Shown here: one piece after another, positions 1 through 8,279 of the stretch
How positions within the stretch are numbered: position 1 is the stretch's first letter
Layout: the number at the start of each line of letters is the position of its first letter
Origin: Sporosarcina quadrami
Lineage (GTDB): Bacteria > Bacillota > Bacilli > Bacillales_A > Planococcaceae
Direction of reading: 5' to 3'
DNA: 64,000 bases
Assembly: GCF_014836615.1 (NCBI RefSeq)
Contig: NZ_JACSQN010000004.1
Coordinates: 1 to 64,000 of the forward strand
The notes under the pieces: generated by a model
The model's input: only the letters and a program-made list of their open reading frames with translations
The model's database searches: none
What the model was told of the DNA's origin: nothing
Position numbers and translations under genes: made by a program

Positions 1-80
1 TTATCGTGGTTGAAAACATTTTATCATAGGGGATGGAAAATGCCTTTTCCTATTTACACAATTATATGGACTCTATCCGG

Positions 81-122
81 TTACGGGCGCGGAAGCAACG
101 TTTACGGGCGCGGGCGATATGC
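81..122. repeat. Two tandem 21-bp units (core TTACGGGCGCGG)
   Basis: TTACGGGCGCGG begins at 81 and again at 102, exactly 21 bp apart, each followed by a 9-base variable linker. No third unit is recognisable. The 21-bp period and the conserved-core plus variable-linker design match longer arrays elsewhere in the window (10070, 17903, 20084). I see no gene in bases 1-164. Confidence 0.5.
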
Positions 123-164
123 CCATACCCGGCGATCTACCACCGACGCGATTGACAAACAGAA

Positions 165-211
165 AACTGTCTCCTTATCGGATAATCCGACTTGGAGACA
201 GTTGTTTTTTT
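165..211. terminator. Bidirectional hairpin terminator
   Basis: A perfect 10-bp inverted repeat, AACTGTCTCC (165-174) and GGAGACAGTT (194-203), is followed on the + strand by a run of seven T. On the minus strand it follows the stop codon of the coat gene, with tail TTTTCTGTTTG. It can serve both directions. Confidence 0.7.
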
Positions 212-647
212 ATCGTCTTCTGCCGCAGCAGCCTCCGCCGCCCATTCCTAGACCCATTCCTGGACCCATTCCTGCAGGTCCCATTCCCATTCCTGGACCC
301 ATTCCCGGACCCATTCCAGCTGGCCCCATACCCATACCTGGTCCCATGCCCGGATAGATCGGTGCACCTGCCATATTTTGAGTTGTCTCTGTGTAGTAAT
401 GTCTTGGTGTTATAACAGGATGTTGGCGATTTACATTTACAATCGGATGTACGTAAGGTTGTTCGACCGGATAGAATGTATCATTGTACCGGCATTGTGT
501 TGGACAAACGATTGGTCGCATTTGATTGTTTTGCATCATTTGATGGTTTTGTTGCATTTGGTTACCTTGCATCATTGGATTCTTATGTTGCATTTGGTTT
601 CCTGGCATCATTTGATTGCCACCCCATTGTCCTGGTTGCATCATCAT
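210..647 (-). CDS. CotD-family inner spore coat protein, Met/Gly/Pro-rich
   Basis: Roughly 145 residues with three parts. There is an N-terminal Met/Gln/Asn-rich stretch of about 45 residues. A central segment has PTQCRYNDTFYPVEQPYVHP and VNRQHP, resembling the His/Tyr-rich core of Bacillus CotD. The C-terminus repeats GMGPGM/GMGPAGM about six times and ends GGGGCCGRRR. I infer a structural spore coat protein made late in the mother cell. The start at 647 was chosen because GGAGGGGG lies 9 bases upstream; a GTG two codons earlier is possible. The repeats could expand or contract between strains. The family call rests on the central motif only. Confidence 0.7.
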   Translation of the reverse strand: MMMQPGQWGGNQMMPGNQMQHKNPMMQGNQMQQNHQMMQNNQMRPIVCPTQCRYNDTFYPVEQPYVHPIVNVNRQHPVITPRHYYTETTQNMAGAPIYPGMGPGMGMGPAGMGPGMGPGMGMGPAGMGPGMGLGMGGGGCCGRRR

Positions 648-751
648 CTTCACTCACCCCCTCCCTCTATTAGATGTCATAAAGGGCGGGACAGTCGGGC
701 GAGCGACCAGTGACAACAGAATATCATTGATAATCTTTCCGTGACGATAAC

Positions 752-2194
752 TTAGTTAGTAGTGTCTTGTGATTTTCCTTTGATGGTGTCGTAAGCTAAA
801 AGTGCACGTTTTCTTGCGGCGGCATGGTCAATCATTGGTGATGGATACGTTTGGCCGATTGCTATTCCTGCTTCCTCCAGAATATCGGTTGGTGCTTCTG
901 ACGGTTTATGAATGAAAGGCGCTGGCAAGGCCGCAAGTTCTGGTACCCATTTGCGGATATAGGCTCCACCCGGATCGAATTTTTCGCTTTGCAAATACGG
1001 ATTGAATACCCTGAAATAGGGTGCAGAATCGATACCGCAACCTGCTACCCATTGCCAACCAGTTGCGTTATTTGCCATATCAAAATCGACAAGACTTCGC
1101 TTGAACCATTCGTATCCGTCCTGCCAAGGGATTAGAAGATGTTTGACAAGAAAAGAAGCCGCGACCATACGCACCCGATTATGAATGATTCCTGTTTCGC
1201 GTAATTGACGCATGCCTGCGTCGATTAGTGGAAAGCCTGTGCGACCTTCTTTCCATTTCAAAAAATCGTCATTCGTTCCTTGCCACGGAAATTCAAGGAA
1301 CTGCTTTCGCAAAGGGAACTTCGCGATTGACGGGTGGTGGATTAATTGATGATAGGCAAATTCCCGCCAGACCAATTGCCGTAGAAATGCTTCGATTGAT
1401 TGATGAATGGTCGGATCCTCTGTTACTTCGTTAATCCGTTTTGCAGCATGCCACAGGGACTTGACGCTTATATTGCCTGAAGCAAGATAAGGAGATAGCG
1501 TCGAAGTACCTTCTTTCACCATCAAATCCCGTTCTTTTTTATAATAATATAACCCATCATCCGAAAACTCATTCCATCTCTCGATTCCAGCCCGCTCACC
1601 AGCTATCCAATGCTTTTTCAAAGAGGGAGAGTGTTTAGGCAGATTCAAGTCGCTTGGAGTCAAAGAACGACTGTCATTACGGAATTGTTCCATCTCAACT
1701 GGCACTGGATAAGGCTGATTCACATATTCTTGCAAAGCCCTCTTCCAAAAAGATGTGAAAATCTTATACGGTTCTCCTTTGACATTCAAGATATCCGGGG
1801 GGAACAATAGATTCCCGTCAAAACGAGCGACTTCTACACCAACCGATTCAAGCTGTGCTGCAATCGTATTTTGGCGAATCACTTCTTCTAGCTCATATCG
1901 GTCATTGAAGTAAAAAGCATCTGCTTTCGTTTCTCTAATAACATCCATCAGGACTTCGAAGTCATCTCCGGATTTAATAAGCAGATCGATATGCTGCTCA
2001 TGAAAGGTGGACTTTAATTCCTCAAGCGAATGATAGAGCCACCATGAAGTTGCTTCGTTGCCCCCGTACTCAGCACGATCTTGTTCAGACCAGATGAATA
2101 AAGGGATGACGATACCTTGCTGTGAAGCTTCCCATAATGCTGCATGATCGTGTATTCTTAAATCTTTTCTGAACCATACAATCGTACGCTTCAT
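752..2194 (-). CDS. phr: Class I CPD deoxyribodipyrimidine photolyase
   Basis: 480 residues, the usual length for a single-chain photolyase, which repairs cyclobutane pyrimidine dimers using FADH- and light. The N-terminal alpha/beta antenna domain begins TIVWFRKDLRIHDHAAL. The C-terminal FAD-binding half has EGRTGFPLIDAGMRQL, the HNRVRM segment and the NNATGWQWVAGCGID motif. GGAGGG lies upstream of the ATG. It follows the ABC ATPase gene by 21 bases on the same strand and so probably belongs to the hemAT-ABC-phr transcription unit. That unit carries a CarH-like operator at its promoter, which would make repair light-responsive (inference). The tail runs toward the coat gene without a clear own terminator. 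Confidence 0.96.
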   Translation of the reverse strand: MKRTIVWFRKDLRIHDHAALWEASQQGIVIPLFIWSEQDRAEYGGNEATSWWLYHSLEELKSTFHEQHIDLLIKSGDDFEVLMDVIRETKADAFYFNDRYELEEVIRQNTIAAQLESVGVEVARFDGNLLFPPDILNVKGEPYKIFTSFWKRALQEYVNQPYPVPVEMEQFRNDSRSLTPSDLNLPKHSPSLKKHWIAGERAGIERWNEFSDDGLYYYKKERDLMVKEGTSTLSPYLASGNISVKSLWHAAKRINEVTEDPTIHQSIEAFLRQLVWREFAYHQLIHHPSIAKFPLRKQFLEFPWQGTNDDFLKWKEGRTGFPLIDAGMRQLRETGIIHNRVRMVAASFLVKHLLIPWQDGYEWFKRSLVDFDMANNATGWQWVAGCGIDSAPYFRVFNPYLQSEKFDPGGAYIRKWVPELAALPAPFIHKPSEAPTDILEEAGIAIGQTYPSPMIDHAAARKRALLAYDTIKGKSQDTTN

Positions 2195-2215
2195 GATTCT
2201 GTCCCTCCAAGGATG

Positions 2216-2902
2216 TCAGGCATTTTCTTCGTATAGTTTGAGGACGCCATCCGTCATGTTATACACTTTGTCGCAATAACTGATGAGACGCGTATCATGT
2301 GTAACAACGATACTTGTCGTGTTCTTGCTTTTCGTTTCGCGTTGCAACAATTCCATCACCTCATAGGCACGGTCCGAATCGAGTGATGCTGTCGGTTCAT
2401 CAGCGAGCAAGATTGATGGATTGCTATACAGTGATTTTGCTATCGCCACTCGTTGGCGTTCCCCGCCTGATAGATCAGAAGGATATTTGCCGCGCAATTC
2501 TCCAATACCAAGATCTTCGTACAGCTGTTCAATCTCGTCACCTGTCATATTGTTCTTTTTCACTTTATCGAGCAACTTCATTTGTTTTGCGACAGTGAGG
2601 AAAGGAATTAGGTTTGAAGCTTGAAGGATGAACCCGATTTCTTGCAACCGGATATGTGAACGTTGCTTTTCACTCATCTCGGTTACGTTTTGTCCATTTA
2701 AGATAACCTCGCCAGAAGTCGGAGATAATAATCCACCTACAATGGTCAAGAATGTACTTTTACCTGATCCCGAAGGACCGATGATGGCAATCAATTCCCC
2801 GCGCTTCGCTTCGAAATCCGTCTCTTTCAATGCTTCAACTTTCTTATGGCCACTGCCAAACGTCTTCGTCACTTGTTTTAATTCGAGTACAGTCGTCATC
2901 AT
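2216..2902 (-). CDS. ABC exporter ATP-binding subunit (HrtA/LolD/MacB type)
   Basis: 228 residues with a complete nucleotide-binding domain: Walker A GPSGSGKST near residue 42, Q-loop in IGFILQASN, signature LSGGERQR, Walker B ILLADEPTASLD and switch His in VVTHD. It belongs to the family partnering FtsX-like four-helix permeases (HrtAB, LolCDE, MacB), which use ATP to move substrates out of the membrane. The ATG directly follows the permease TAA; a second ATG one codon later has better spacing to GGAGGG. The HrtA resemblance is suggestive because the upstream gene encodes a haem sensor, but the substrate is not shown by the sequence. Confidence 0.93.
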   Translation of the reverse strand: MMTTVLELKQVTKTFGSGHKKVEALKETDFEAKRGELIAIIGPSGSGKSTFLTIVGGLLSPTSGEVILNGQNVTEMSEKQRSHIRLQEIGFILQASNLIPFLTVAKQMKLLDKVKKNNMTGDEIEQLYEDLGIGELRGKYPSDLSGGERQRVAIAKSLYSNPSILLADEPTASLDSDRAYEVMELLQRETKSKNTTSIVVTHDTRLISYCDKVYNMTDGVLKLYEENA

Positions 2903-3970
2903 TTACCCTCCAATCGCTTTCAATGGATCAATTCGTACAATCGTCAACACAGAGAACACTGCACCGATAATTGCGACTAAAATAAGTACTGAGCCGTAGA
3001 TCAGCATCGTTGGTATATCAAACGAAACTGGAACTGCTGCAGGTAGGAACGCACCTGTTACAAGCGTCAATCCCAATCCGACAAGCACACCAATCGCTGC
3101 CAATATGAATGTTTGGGCGATAACCGATTTCGATAAATAGAGATTCGAAATCCCTTGTGCTTTCATAACACCAAACATGCTAATTTTTTGCACCGTCAAG
3201 ACGTAGAGGAAAATGGCAACGATGATCGCGGAAATCGCGAATAAGAAATAAATCATGAATGTCAGTGTCAAGTTCTGCTCCGTATAGCCAGGCAAGTTCT
3301 CGATGAACGTTTCAATCTCGACGACTTCGAGTTTCTCGTCATTAATTAGGTCGTCAAGCATGTCGCCTTTAATGACGATCGCGTTAATACGGTCTGCATT
3401 CGTTTGTGCACCCTCTCCAAATTTCACGCGTTGTAACGTATCGAGATCCGTGTAAAGAACCGGTGAAGCGTTGAATCGCCCTTTATCAGTAAATCCTACA
3501 ATCTTTAGCTTTTCTTCAGATGAAGATAATTGGAGCTCATCTCCAACGATGAACCCTGATTCTTTCAACGAGCTGTCCGCAATTACTTCATTGTCACCCG
3601 TAAATGCATCCCCTTCGGTCACTTCCGGCATGATGAATTCATCTTCCCGGATACCAAAAATGGAGACGTTCGCTTTTTCTTCCCCATTACCAGCTATCGC
3701 ACTCAGTTGCCCAAGTATGGCGGTCTCATCTGCTTGTACATCATCCAGTTGTTCAATGGACATTGATGATTGATACAGACTTTTATCCGATTCTTCGGTA
3801 AGCACGATGCCTGACGCTTTCCATTTATCAACAGATTCACGATTTAAGTCTTTCAACCCAGTTGCAAGACCTGAAAGAAAGAATACGAGATACGCGACGA
3901 GCATGAGCACACCCGTTATAAGGACGAAACGCAATTTATTTTTTTGGATTTCATTCCATGCTAAAAACAT
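2903..3970 (-). CDS. FtsX-family ABC permease (HrtB-like)
   Basis: 355 residues with the MacB/FtsX plan: TM1 near residues 14-34, a large extracytoplasmic domain (about 40-235), then three C-terminal helices (about 240-345). It begins FLAWNEIQKNK and ends RIDPLKAIGG, both typical of HrtB/YknZ-type permeases. It forms an exporter with the adjacent ATPase; start and stop codons of the two genes abut, indicating translational coupling. HemAT ends 18 bases upstream, so all four genes (hemAT, permease, ATPase, phr) look cotranscribed. Haem or another amphiphile is a possible substrate, by analogy with HrtAB only. Confidence 0.9.
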   Translation of the reverse strand: MFLAWNEIQKNKLRFVLITGVLMLVAYLVFFLSGLATGLKDLNRESVDKWKASGIVLTEESDKSLYQSSMSIEQLDDVQADETAILGQLSAIAGNGEEKANVSIFGIREDEFIMPEVTEGDAFTGDNEVIADSSLKESGFIVGDELQLSSSEEKLKIVGFTDKGRFNASPVLYTDLDTLQRVKFGEGAQTNADRINAIVIKGDMLDDLINDEKLEVVEIETFIENLPGYTEQNLTLTFMIYFLFAISAIIVAIFLYVLTVQKISMFGVMKAQGISNLYLSKSVIAQTFILAAIGVLVGLGLTLVTGAFLPAAVPVSFDIPTMLIYGSVLILVAIIGAVFSVLTIVRIDPLKAIGG

Positions 3971-3988
3971 TCACTCAACTCCTATACA

Positions 3989-5290
3989 TTATAATTGGGT
4001 TGCGGTTTGGTGGAGATTATCAGCCGTCACTGCGACTTTCTTCGTGTCTTCTCCGATTTCCTTAATGACTTCGACGAGTCCATCTACATCATCTTCAATT
4101 GAATGTATATGGCGATCATTATCTTCAATCGCTTTTAAGATCTTTTGGAATTTCAGTTGTGATTCTTTAGAACCTAGCATGCCGAGCGACACACTTTCAC
4201 GAACTTCGCCGATTGTTCCTACAGCTTGGTCAGTCAAACTTGTCGACGTGCGAACAAGTTCCGTAATCTGTTCGACGGATGCCTTCGACTGTTCCGCTAA
4301 ATTGCGGACTTCCTGAGCAACGACCGCAAAACCTAAACCCGCTTCTCCTGCACGGGCCGCCTCGATAGAAGCATTCAATGCCAACAAATTCGTCTGTTCT
4401 GCAATCTGCTTAACCATAGAGATAATATCAATAATTTCATTGGATGATACTTTCAAGTTACCAATGAGGTCTTCCATCTTTTCAGTACTACCATTAATGA
4501 AATCCATTTGTTTCTCAAGCGCCAAAACTTTATCATTGCCTAGAACTGCAAATGATTTAATATTGCTGACACTCTCTACATTGGAATGGATACTTGAGCG
4601 GATACTTTCCGCATTCGTATTTACTTGTTCAACAGAAGTACTCGTTTCTTCTGTCAAAGAAGCCAAGTCTTCGCTAATAGCAGAAATCTTACTCTTCAAT
4701 TCATATTTCACTTCGTCATTCTGCTTCGCACGTAACTCTTCGTTTTTCTTATAGTACTCTTCCAATACAATCTGCATTTCAAAGTTGATGAGTTTGGCAA
4801 GCGCAGCACCCACTCGTTCTTTCTGTTCCCATTCCCTCATATTTTCGGTTACTAACCGGAGGATAACGGATTGAATCTGTAAAAATGTCCCCATATACCA
4901 TTTTGGTTCGACACCCATGCTGAAATGGATACTAGCAATCTTCACTTTCTTATTAATGGATGTCGCATCGATTCTGCCGGCAAACATTTCCACAATATAC
5001 TCTGCCAATACGTTCTTTAAATACTCAACATTTGTTCTGCCCTCGATTATTTTTCGTAAGCTAGGGACAGCGAGAACATTGTCGTAAAACACTGTTACAA
5101 TTTCATCAATTCTCTCTTTTACAATAGACTGGTATGTATGTAGCAGCGCTACATCTCCTATTGAAAAATCAATGAGTTTCATCTGTTTTTCAAGTTCAGG
5201 ATAACTATGTAAATCAATGACTGCCTGAATGGAAGTCTTTTGCAATGTAGGCTGTTTAGTCGAAGCTTTTCTTCTCCAGTTAAAGTTCAT
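3989..5290 (-). CDS. hemAT: HemAT-type globin-coupled aerotaxis transducer
   Basis: 433 residues, soluble, no membrane helices. Residues about 25-190 are a sensor globin with the proximal histidine in [14 protein letters not shown] (near residue 121). The C-terminal half is a methyl-accepting signalling domain with the conserved hairpin tip [19 protein letters not shown] and following [14 protein letters not shown]. HemAT of Bacillus binds O2 at haem and signals through CheA to bias swimming. The ATG has a GGGGGA Shine-Dalgarno sequence 7 bases upstream. Transcription probably starts at the TTGACA-17-CATAAT promoter at 5327-5355, which has CarH-like half-sites on its upstream side. Confidence 0.95.
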   Translation of the reverse strand: MNFNWRRKASTKQPTLQKTSIQAVIDLHSYPELEKQMKLIDFSIGDVALLHTYQSIVKERIDEIVTVFYDNVLAVPSLRKIIEGRTNVEYLKNVLAEYIVEMFAGRIDATSINKKVKIASIHFSMGVEPKWYMGTFLQIQSVILRLVTENMREWEQKERVGAALAKLINFEMQIVLEEYYKKNEELRAKQNDEVKYELKSKISAISEDLASLTEETSTSVEQVNTNAESIRSSIHSNVESVSNIKSFAVLGNDKVLALEKQMDFINGSTEKMEDLIGNLKVSSNEIIDIISMVKQIAEQTNLLALNASIEAARAGEAGLGFAVVAQEVRNLAEQSKASVEQITELVRTSTSLTDQAVGTIGEVRESVSLGMLGSKESQLKFQKILKAIEDNDRHIHSIEDDVDGLVEVIKEIGEDTKKVAVTADNLHQTATQL

Positions 5291-5326
5291 ACTTTTATCC
5301 CCCTAATTTAGTACTATATATACCTC

Positions 5327-5392
5327 ATTATGAAGATATTCAAACCGTTTGTCAAATGATTGTATAACCATATCGGCATAATGGTTATACAA
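5327..5392 (-). promoter_or_regulatory. hemAT promoter with perfect palindromic CarH-like operator
   Basis: On the minus strand TTGACA (5355-5350), 17 bases, CATAAT (5332-5327) form a good sigma-A promoter. Just upstream lies a perfect inverted repeat, TTGTATAACCAT (5360-5371) and ATGGTTATACAA (5381-5392), with a 9-base spacer. Read on the minus strand, TTATACA (5367-5361) and TTTGACA (5356-5350, containing the -35) are 11 bp apart. That fits the 11-bp direct repeats of the form TnnACA described for CarH operators. No T-run follows, so it is unlikely to be a terminator for the gene at 5403. Confidence 0.7.
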
Positions 5393-5402
5393 GATGAACT
5401 TC

Positions 5403-5843
5403 TTACTTTTTTAAAGACCTATGAAGCATCAATCCTAAGGCAATTCCATACACGATATGCGCGAATATCCAATGGGCTAACGCTATATAATCCGTGATTT
5501 CAGGGGTCTTTTCCGATAAGGTCGTCATAGGGAAATACGCGATAGCAATTAGAATGTTAACGACAACAGTAAAGCTCAACACTTTGCTCATTGATGTAAT
5601 CTTTATCCTGAACATGATATAAAAGAGTAAAATGCTTAAGAAAACAGATACAAGTAAATGGAACAGCACTTCTACAGGTTCTACAAACTGTACAGTGTTG
5701 GCAATAGGTAAATAATCAACATTTAAAAGCAAAGTATAGACTTTTTCTCCTGTGACAGCTTCAACAATTTTTAAATGGATCGCCAAAATTAAACCTGCGT
5801 ATAAACCCCATAGGCCTGTACTATACAACTTTTTCTCTATCAT
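5403..5843 (-). CDS. Small four-helix membrane protein of unknown function
   Basis: About 146 residues with four predicted transmembrane helices (roughly 10-28, 55-78, 88-108, 122-142). I do not recognise the family. The start is the ATG at 5843, because AAAGGAGC sits 8 bases upstream; a TTG at 5861 would overlap that ribosome-binding site. It is divergent from the CarH-like regulator, and the two promoters share an operator whose inverted TTGTACA half-sites overlap both -35 regions. Co-regulation with the carotenoid and photolyase genes is therefore likely (inference). His residues in LAHWIFAHIVYG and one in AIHLKIVE could bind a cofactor, but this is speculative. Confidence 0.85.
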   Translation of the reverse strand: MIEKKLYSTGLWGLYAGLILAIHLKIVEAVTGEKVYTLLLNVDYLPIANTVQFVEPVEVLFHLLVSVFLSILLFYIMFRIKITSMSKVLSFTVVVNILIAIAYFPMTTLSEKTPEITDYIALAHWIFAHIVYGIALGLMLHRSLKK

Positions 5844-5914
5844 ATTAATTGCTCCTTTCAAACAGATTGAATATGTAGCTAGTATAAGGATTAACAGTAT
5901 AATAGGCTAGTAAG

Positions 5915-5967
5915 TTGTACAACGTTTTTTAGTAAACATTGTACATATATCCGAAATTCGCTATACT
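5915..5967. promoter_or_regulatory. Divergent carH/membrane-protein promoter with shared operator
   Basis: An inverted repeat, TGTACAACGTTT (5916-5927) and AAACATTGTACA (5934-5945), has one mismatch. The right arm supplies TTGTAC (5939-5944), 17 bases before TATACT (5962-5967), the rightward promoter of the MerR-B12 gene. The left arm, read leftward, supplies TTGTAC upstream of a TATACT (15-base spacer) for the membrane protein gene. A dimeric or tetrameric regulator binding here would cover both -35 boxes, which suggests autoregulation. Confidence 0.65.
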
Positions 5968-6002
5968 TTATAAACAGAGCACAAGCACGAGGAGGAATCG
6001 GT

Positions 6003-6923
6003 TTGACTTCATCCAACACAAATGGTCGATATTATATACAGCAAGTGTCGGATATGACCGGTCTTTCAAAACAGGTCATTCGCAAATGGGAGGAGCGTTA
6101 CGCCCTCGTTCAACCAGAGCGGTTAGACAATGGCTATCGAATTTATAGTGAAAAGGATATTAATCAATTATTGCATGTCAAAATATTGTCCGAGCAAGGG
6201 ATGCCAATTCGCCAAGCCGTTCGCATAGTGGATGAATCGGACGAAAACATCAAGCCATTGCAAAAAAAATCACCTATGACACAAGTAAAGCTTAATGAAT
6301 TCGTTCTTCAATTGTTGGAAAAAGGCAGCCGTTGTGAGGAAATGGAACTGATGATTACACTCCAGCAAGCTTACCATCAAGTCGGCTTAGCCACATTCCT
6401 GAAAGATATCGTCATTCCGTTTTTACATGAAGTAGGAACTCGCTGGGAAAGGAAGCAGTGGGATGAATACCAGGAATCGGTGTCTAGTTTAATCGTACGA
6501 GACTTCCTTGTTCAAATCCGTCGTAATTATCAATACCGGGCAGACGCGCCACTCGTTTTAGCAGCGTGCTTGCCTCATGAATTGCATGAAGTGCCGTTAC
6601 ATATTCTACTGTTGCAATTCATGCTAAAAGGTTGGCGGACGTTTCTTATCGGAGCATATCCAGCACCAGGTTCCATTGAAGCACTTATTAGCAAGATGGA
6701 GCCTCAAGTGGTTGTTCTTTCTGCAACGACTACATTGCCATTTGAAAAAGACCCCACAATGCTTTCATCATTAGATGCGTTCGCGAGCATGCACCCTGAA
6801 ATAACGTTTTACTTAGGTGGTAAAGGTGCCATGAGTCATGCTTCTACAGAAACATTGAAAAGTATTCACTTAACAGATGATATCCATGAAATTATGAACA
6901 GTAATAGCATATCTACGCAATAA
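6003..6923 (+). CDS. CarH/LitR-type MerR regulator with cobalamin-binding domain
   Basis: 306 residues. Residues 10-78 are a MerR winged helix (VIRKWEERYALVQPERLDNG, YRIYSEKDI). Residues about 95-175 are the B12-binding-2 helical bundle with the conserved Trp (EVGTRW, W148). Residues 183-295 are a Rossmann-like cobalamin domain with HELHE (H195, equivalent of the lower-ligand His), S240 and FYLGGKG. CarH proteins repress carotenoid genes in the dark as AdoB12-bound tetramers and fall apart in light. Aligned from memory to Thermus CarH, the His that follows the Trp is Glu149 and the His of the EEH motif is Ser159, so the photochemistry may differ. TTG start with AGGAGG seven bases upstream. 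Likely targets are its own promoter, hemAT and crtN. Confidence 0.88.
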   Translation: MTSSNTNGRYYIQQVSDMTGLSKQVIRKWEERYALVQPERLDNGYRIYSEKDINQLLHVKILSEQGMPIRQAVRIVDESDENIKPLQKKSPMTQVKLNEFVLQLLEKGSRCEEMELMITLQQAYHQVGLATFLKDIVIPFLHEVGTRWERKQWDEYQESVSSLIVRDFLVQIRRNYQYRADAPLVLAACLPHELHEVPLHILLLQFMLKGWRTFLIGAYPAPGSIEALISKMEPQVVVLSATTTLPFEKDPTMLSSLDAFASMHPEITFYLGGKGAMSHASTETLKSIHLTDDIHEIMNSNSISTQ

Positions 6924-6928
6924 TGAAC

Positions 6929-6960
6929 AAGGCTGTCCCCGATTACTGGTGGACAGCCTT
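6929..6960. terminator. Convergent hairpin after the CarH-like gene
   Basis: Inverted repeat AAGGCTGTCC (6929-6938) and GGACAGCCTT (6951-6960), 10 bp perfect. It lies between the stop of the rightward regulator and the stop of a leftward small gene. The U tails on both sides are weak, so termination efficiency is uncertain. Confidence 0.6.
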
Positions 6961-6986
6961 ATCAATTGTGTCATTTTTCATGATAA

Positions 6987-7160
6987 TCAAGCCTTTGGTA
7001 ATTGTTGTTCACTACAATCGGTCGATTCTCTCCATTTCACAATACGATCCTCCATCGGATAATGAACAGGTGCGCCTTCGTCAATCATATCAAGCGAGGC
7101 CATGAAATCCTTATCCTTTCTGCGATTCATTTCGACCGGGTCAATGAGTGGACGTTCCAT
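6987..7160 (-). CDS. Small hydrophilic protein, 57 aa, unknown function
   Basis: An ATG at 7160 with AAAAGGAGAG upstream opens a 57-codon frame starting MERPLIDPVEMNRRKDKD and ending EQQLPKA. It is charged, has no membrane segment or signal peptide, and has a mid-segment EGAPVHYPMEDRIVKWRES. The strong ribosome-binding site, the terminator hairpin just past its stop and the lack of a competing gene support it as real. I do not recognise the family. Confidence 0.6.
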   Translation of the reverse strand: MERPLIDPVEMNRRKDKDFMASLDMIDEGAPVHYPMEDRIVKWRESTDCSEQQLPKA

Positions 7161-7378
7161 TCAAATCACTCTCCTTTTATTGATACCCATGACAATTGCA
7201 ACGGGAACCGGAGTTACTCGGCCTTTTCTGCAAAACAGAGTGAAGGCATAGTGAAGCTGGACTTCTATACTATCAATAGTATACTAATTTTTCTGTTTTT
7301 TAAAAGCAAAGCACTTTACGTTTTGTTTTATCTGAACAGGTTATACTAGATATAAAGCCATTGATAGGAGGTCCCATT

Positions 7379-7771
7379 ATGAAACGCATTGTTTTATTTG
7401 ATGGAGAGTGCAATTTCTGTAACTCCAGCGTCCAATTCATTATTAAGCGCGATCCTGCCGCTCACTTCATGTTTACTTCTCTACAAAGCGAGGCTGGACA
7501 AAAATATGCGAAGCAATATCATATACCAGATGACGTCGATAGTATTGTTTTGATTGAAAAAGGAAAAGCCTACACAAAATCATCTGCAGCACTACATATC
7601 GCAAAGAAACTGGACGGTCTGTGGCACCTTCTCTTTCTATTCATACTCGTTCCAAAGCCAATACGTGACGGCGCCTATGATTATTTCGCCCGTAACCGTT
7701 ATCGCTGGTTCGGAAAGACGGAAGGCGCTTGTATGTTGCCTACTCCTGAAGAGCGAAAAAGATTTTTATGA
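7379..7771 (+). CDS. DCC family thiol-disulfide oxidoreductase-like protein (YuxK type)
   Basis: 130 residues. The N-terminus has the family motif LFDGECNFCNSSVQFIIKRD, with the DxxCxxC thioredoxin-like active site (D8, C11 and C14 region). The C-terminal half has a hydrophobic LWHLLFLFILVPKPIRDGAYDYFARNRY followed by GKTEGACMLPTPEERKRFL, the second DUF393 signature. Family members are predicted redox proteins; a physiological substrate is not established. AGGAGGT precedes the ATG at 7379; an upstream TTG would overlap that site. It is monocistronic by position, with a hairpin after the stop. Confidence 0.92.
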   Translation: MKRIVLFDGECNFCNSSVQFIIKRDPAAHFMFTSLQSEAGQKYAKQYHIPDDVDSIVLIEKGKAYTKSSAALHIAKKLDGLWHLLFLFILVPKPIRDGAYDYFARNRYRWFGKTEGACMLPTPEERKRFL

Positions 7772-7782
7772 TATCGCTTTTG

Positions 7783-7811
7783 TGCTCCCGGAAATCGGGA
7801 TGCGCTTTTTC
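7783..7811 (+). terminator. Hairpin after DCC gene
   Basis: GCTCCCG, a GAAAT loop and CGGGATGC form a short imperfect GC-rich stem followed by CTTTTTCTTTTG on the + strand, 12 bases after the DCC stop codon. Confidence 0.5.
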
Positions 7812-7829
7812 TTTTGTTCGCAAACTTCT

Positions 7830-8198
7830 TCAAATCTTAGAAGCTTGATTGAGCCATTCATTCTCTTCAGCTGTGAATGTCCGTGACCGTGTGAGAAAAC
7901 GCTTACCCTCTACACCTTCAAGAGAAAACATCCCTCCTCTGCCGTCTACAACGTCGATGATCAGCTGAGTATGCTTCCAGTAATCATATTGGTTTTTATG
8001 CATATAAAATGGAACGTCCCCGATATGGCCGAGCAGAACATCCTGATCGCCGATGATCAGGTCTCCGTCAGGGTAGCACATCGGGGAAGAGCCGTCACAG
8101 CAGCCTCCTGATTGATGAAACATCAGAGGACCGTGCTTTCCTTTCAGCAATTCAATCAATTCTAGTGCGGCTTCTGTAGCAAGAACGCGTTCAAGCAT
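7830..8198 (-). CDS. DUF779 family protein linked to aldehyde dehydrogenase
   Basis: 122 residues. It has the DUF779 signature MFHQSGGCCDGSSPMCYPDG, whose clustered cysteines suggest metal binding, then GDVPFYMHKNQYDYWKHTQLIIDVVDGRGG. The family is found beside ExaC/AldA-type aldehyde dehydrogenases, exactly as here: the dehydrogenase ends 81 bases upstream on the same strand. The role is unproven; an accessory or maturation function is the usual suggestion. The ATG at 8198 is preferred because AAAGGAG lies at good spacing. A hairpin in the intergenic gap (8236-8267) may lower its expression relative to the dehydrogenase. Confidence 0.88.
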   Translation of the reverse strand: MLERVLATEAALELIELLKGKHGPLMFHQSGGCCDGSSPMCYPDGDLIIGDQDVLLGHIGDVPFYMHKNQYDYWKHTQLIIDVVDGRGGMFSLEGVEGKRFLTRSRTFTAEENEWLNQASKI

Positions 8199-8235
8199 AG
8201 ACAAAACTCCTTTCAGTTGTTGTTCATACGAAAAT

Positions 8236-8267
8236 AATCCCGCCACTATATGAGCAGCGGCGGGATT
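8236..8267 (-). terminator. Intercistronic hairpin between aldehyde dehydrogenase and DUF779 genes
   Basis: AATCCCGCC (8236-8244) and GGCGGGATT (8259-8267) form a perfect 9-bp stem. On the minus strand it is followed by ATTTTCG, a weak U tract, so it may act as a partial terminator or as a 3' stabilising hairpin for the upstream message. Confidence 0.5.
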
Positions 8268-8279
8268 GTTTGGGTTTTA

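Noticed and set aside
10..357. Rightward open frames over the coat gene
   Set aside because: They run antisense through the Gly/Met/Pro-rich repeat, which gives Pro-rich frames by composition. They lack ribosome-binding sites.
5360..5392. Perfect palindrome read as terminator of the gene at 5403
   Set aside because: No T-run follows on either strand, and the sequence adjoins a TTGACA-17-CATAAT promoter. An operator fits better.
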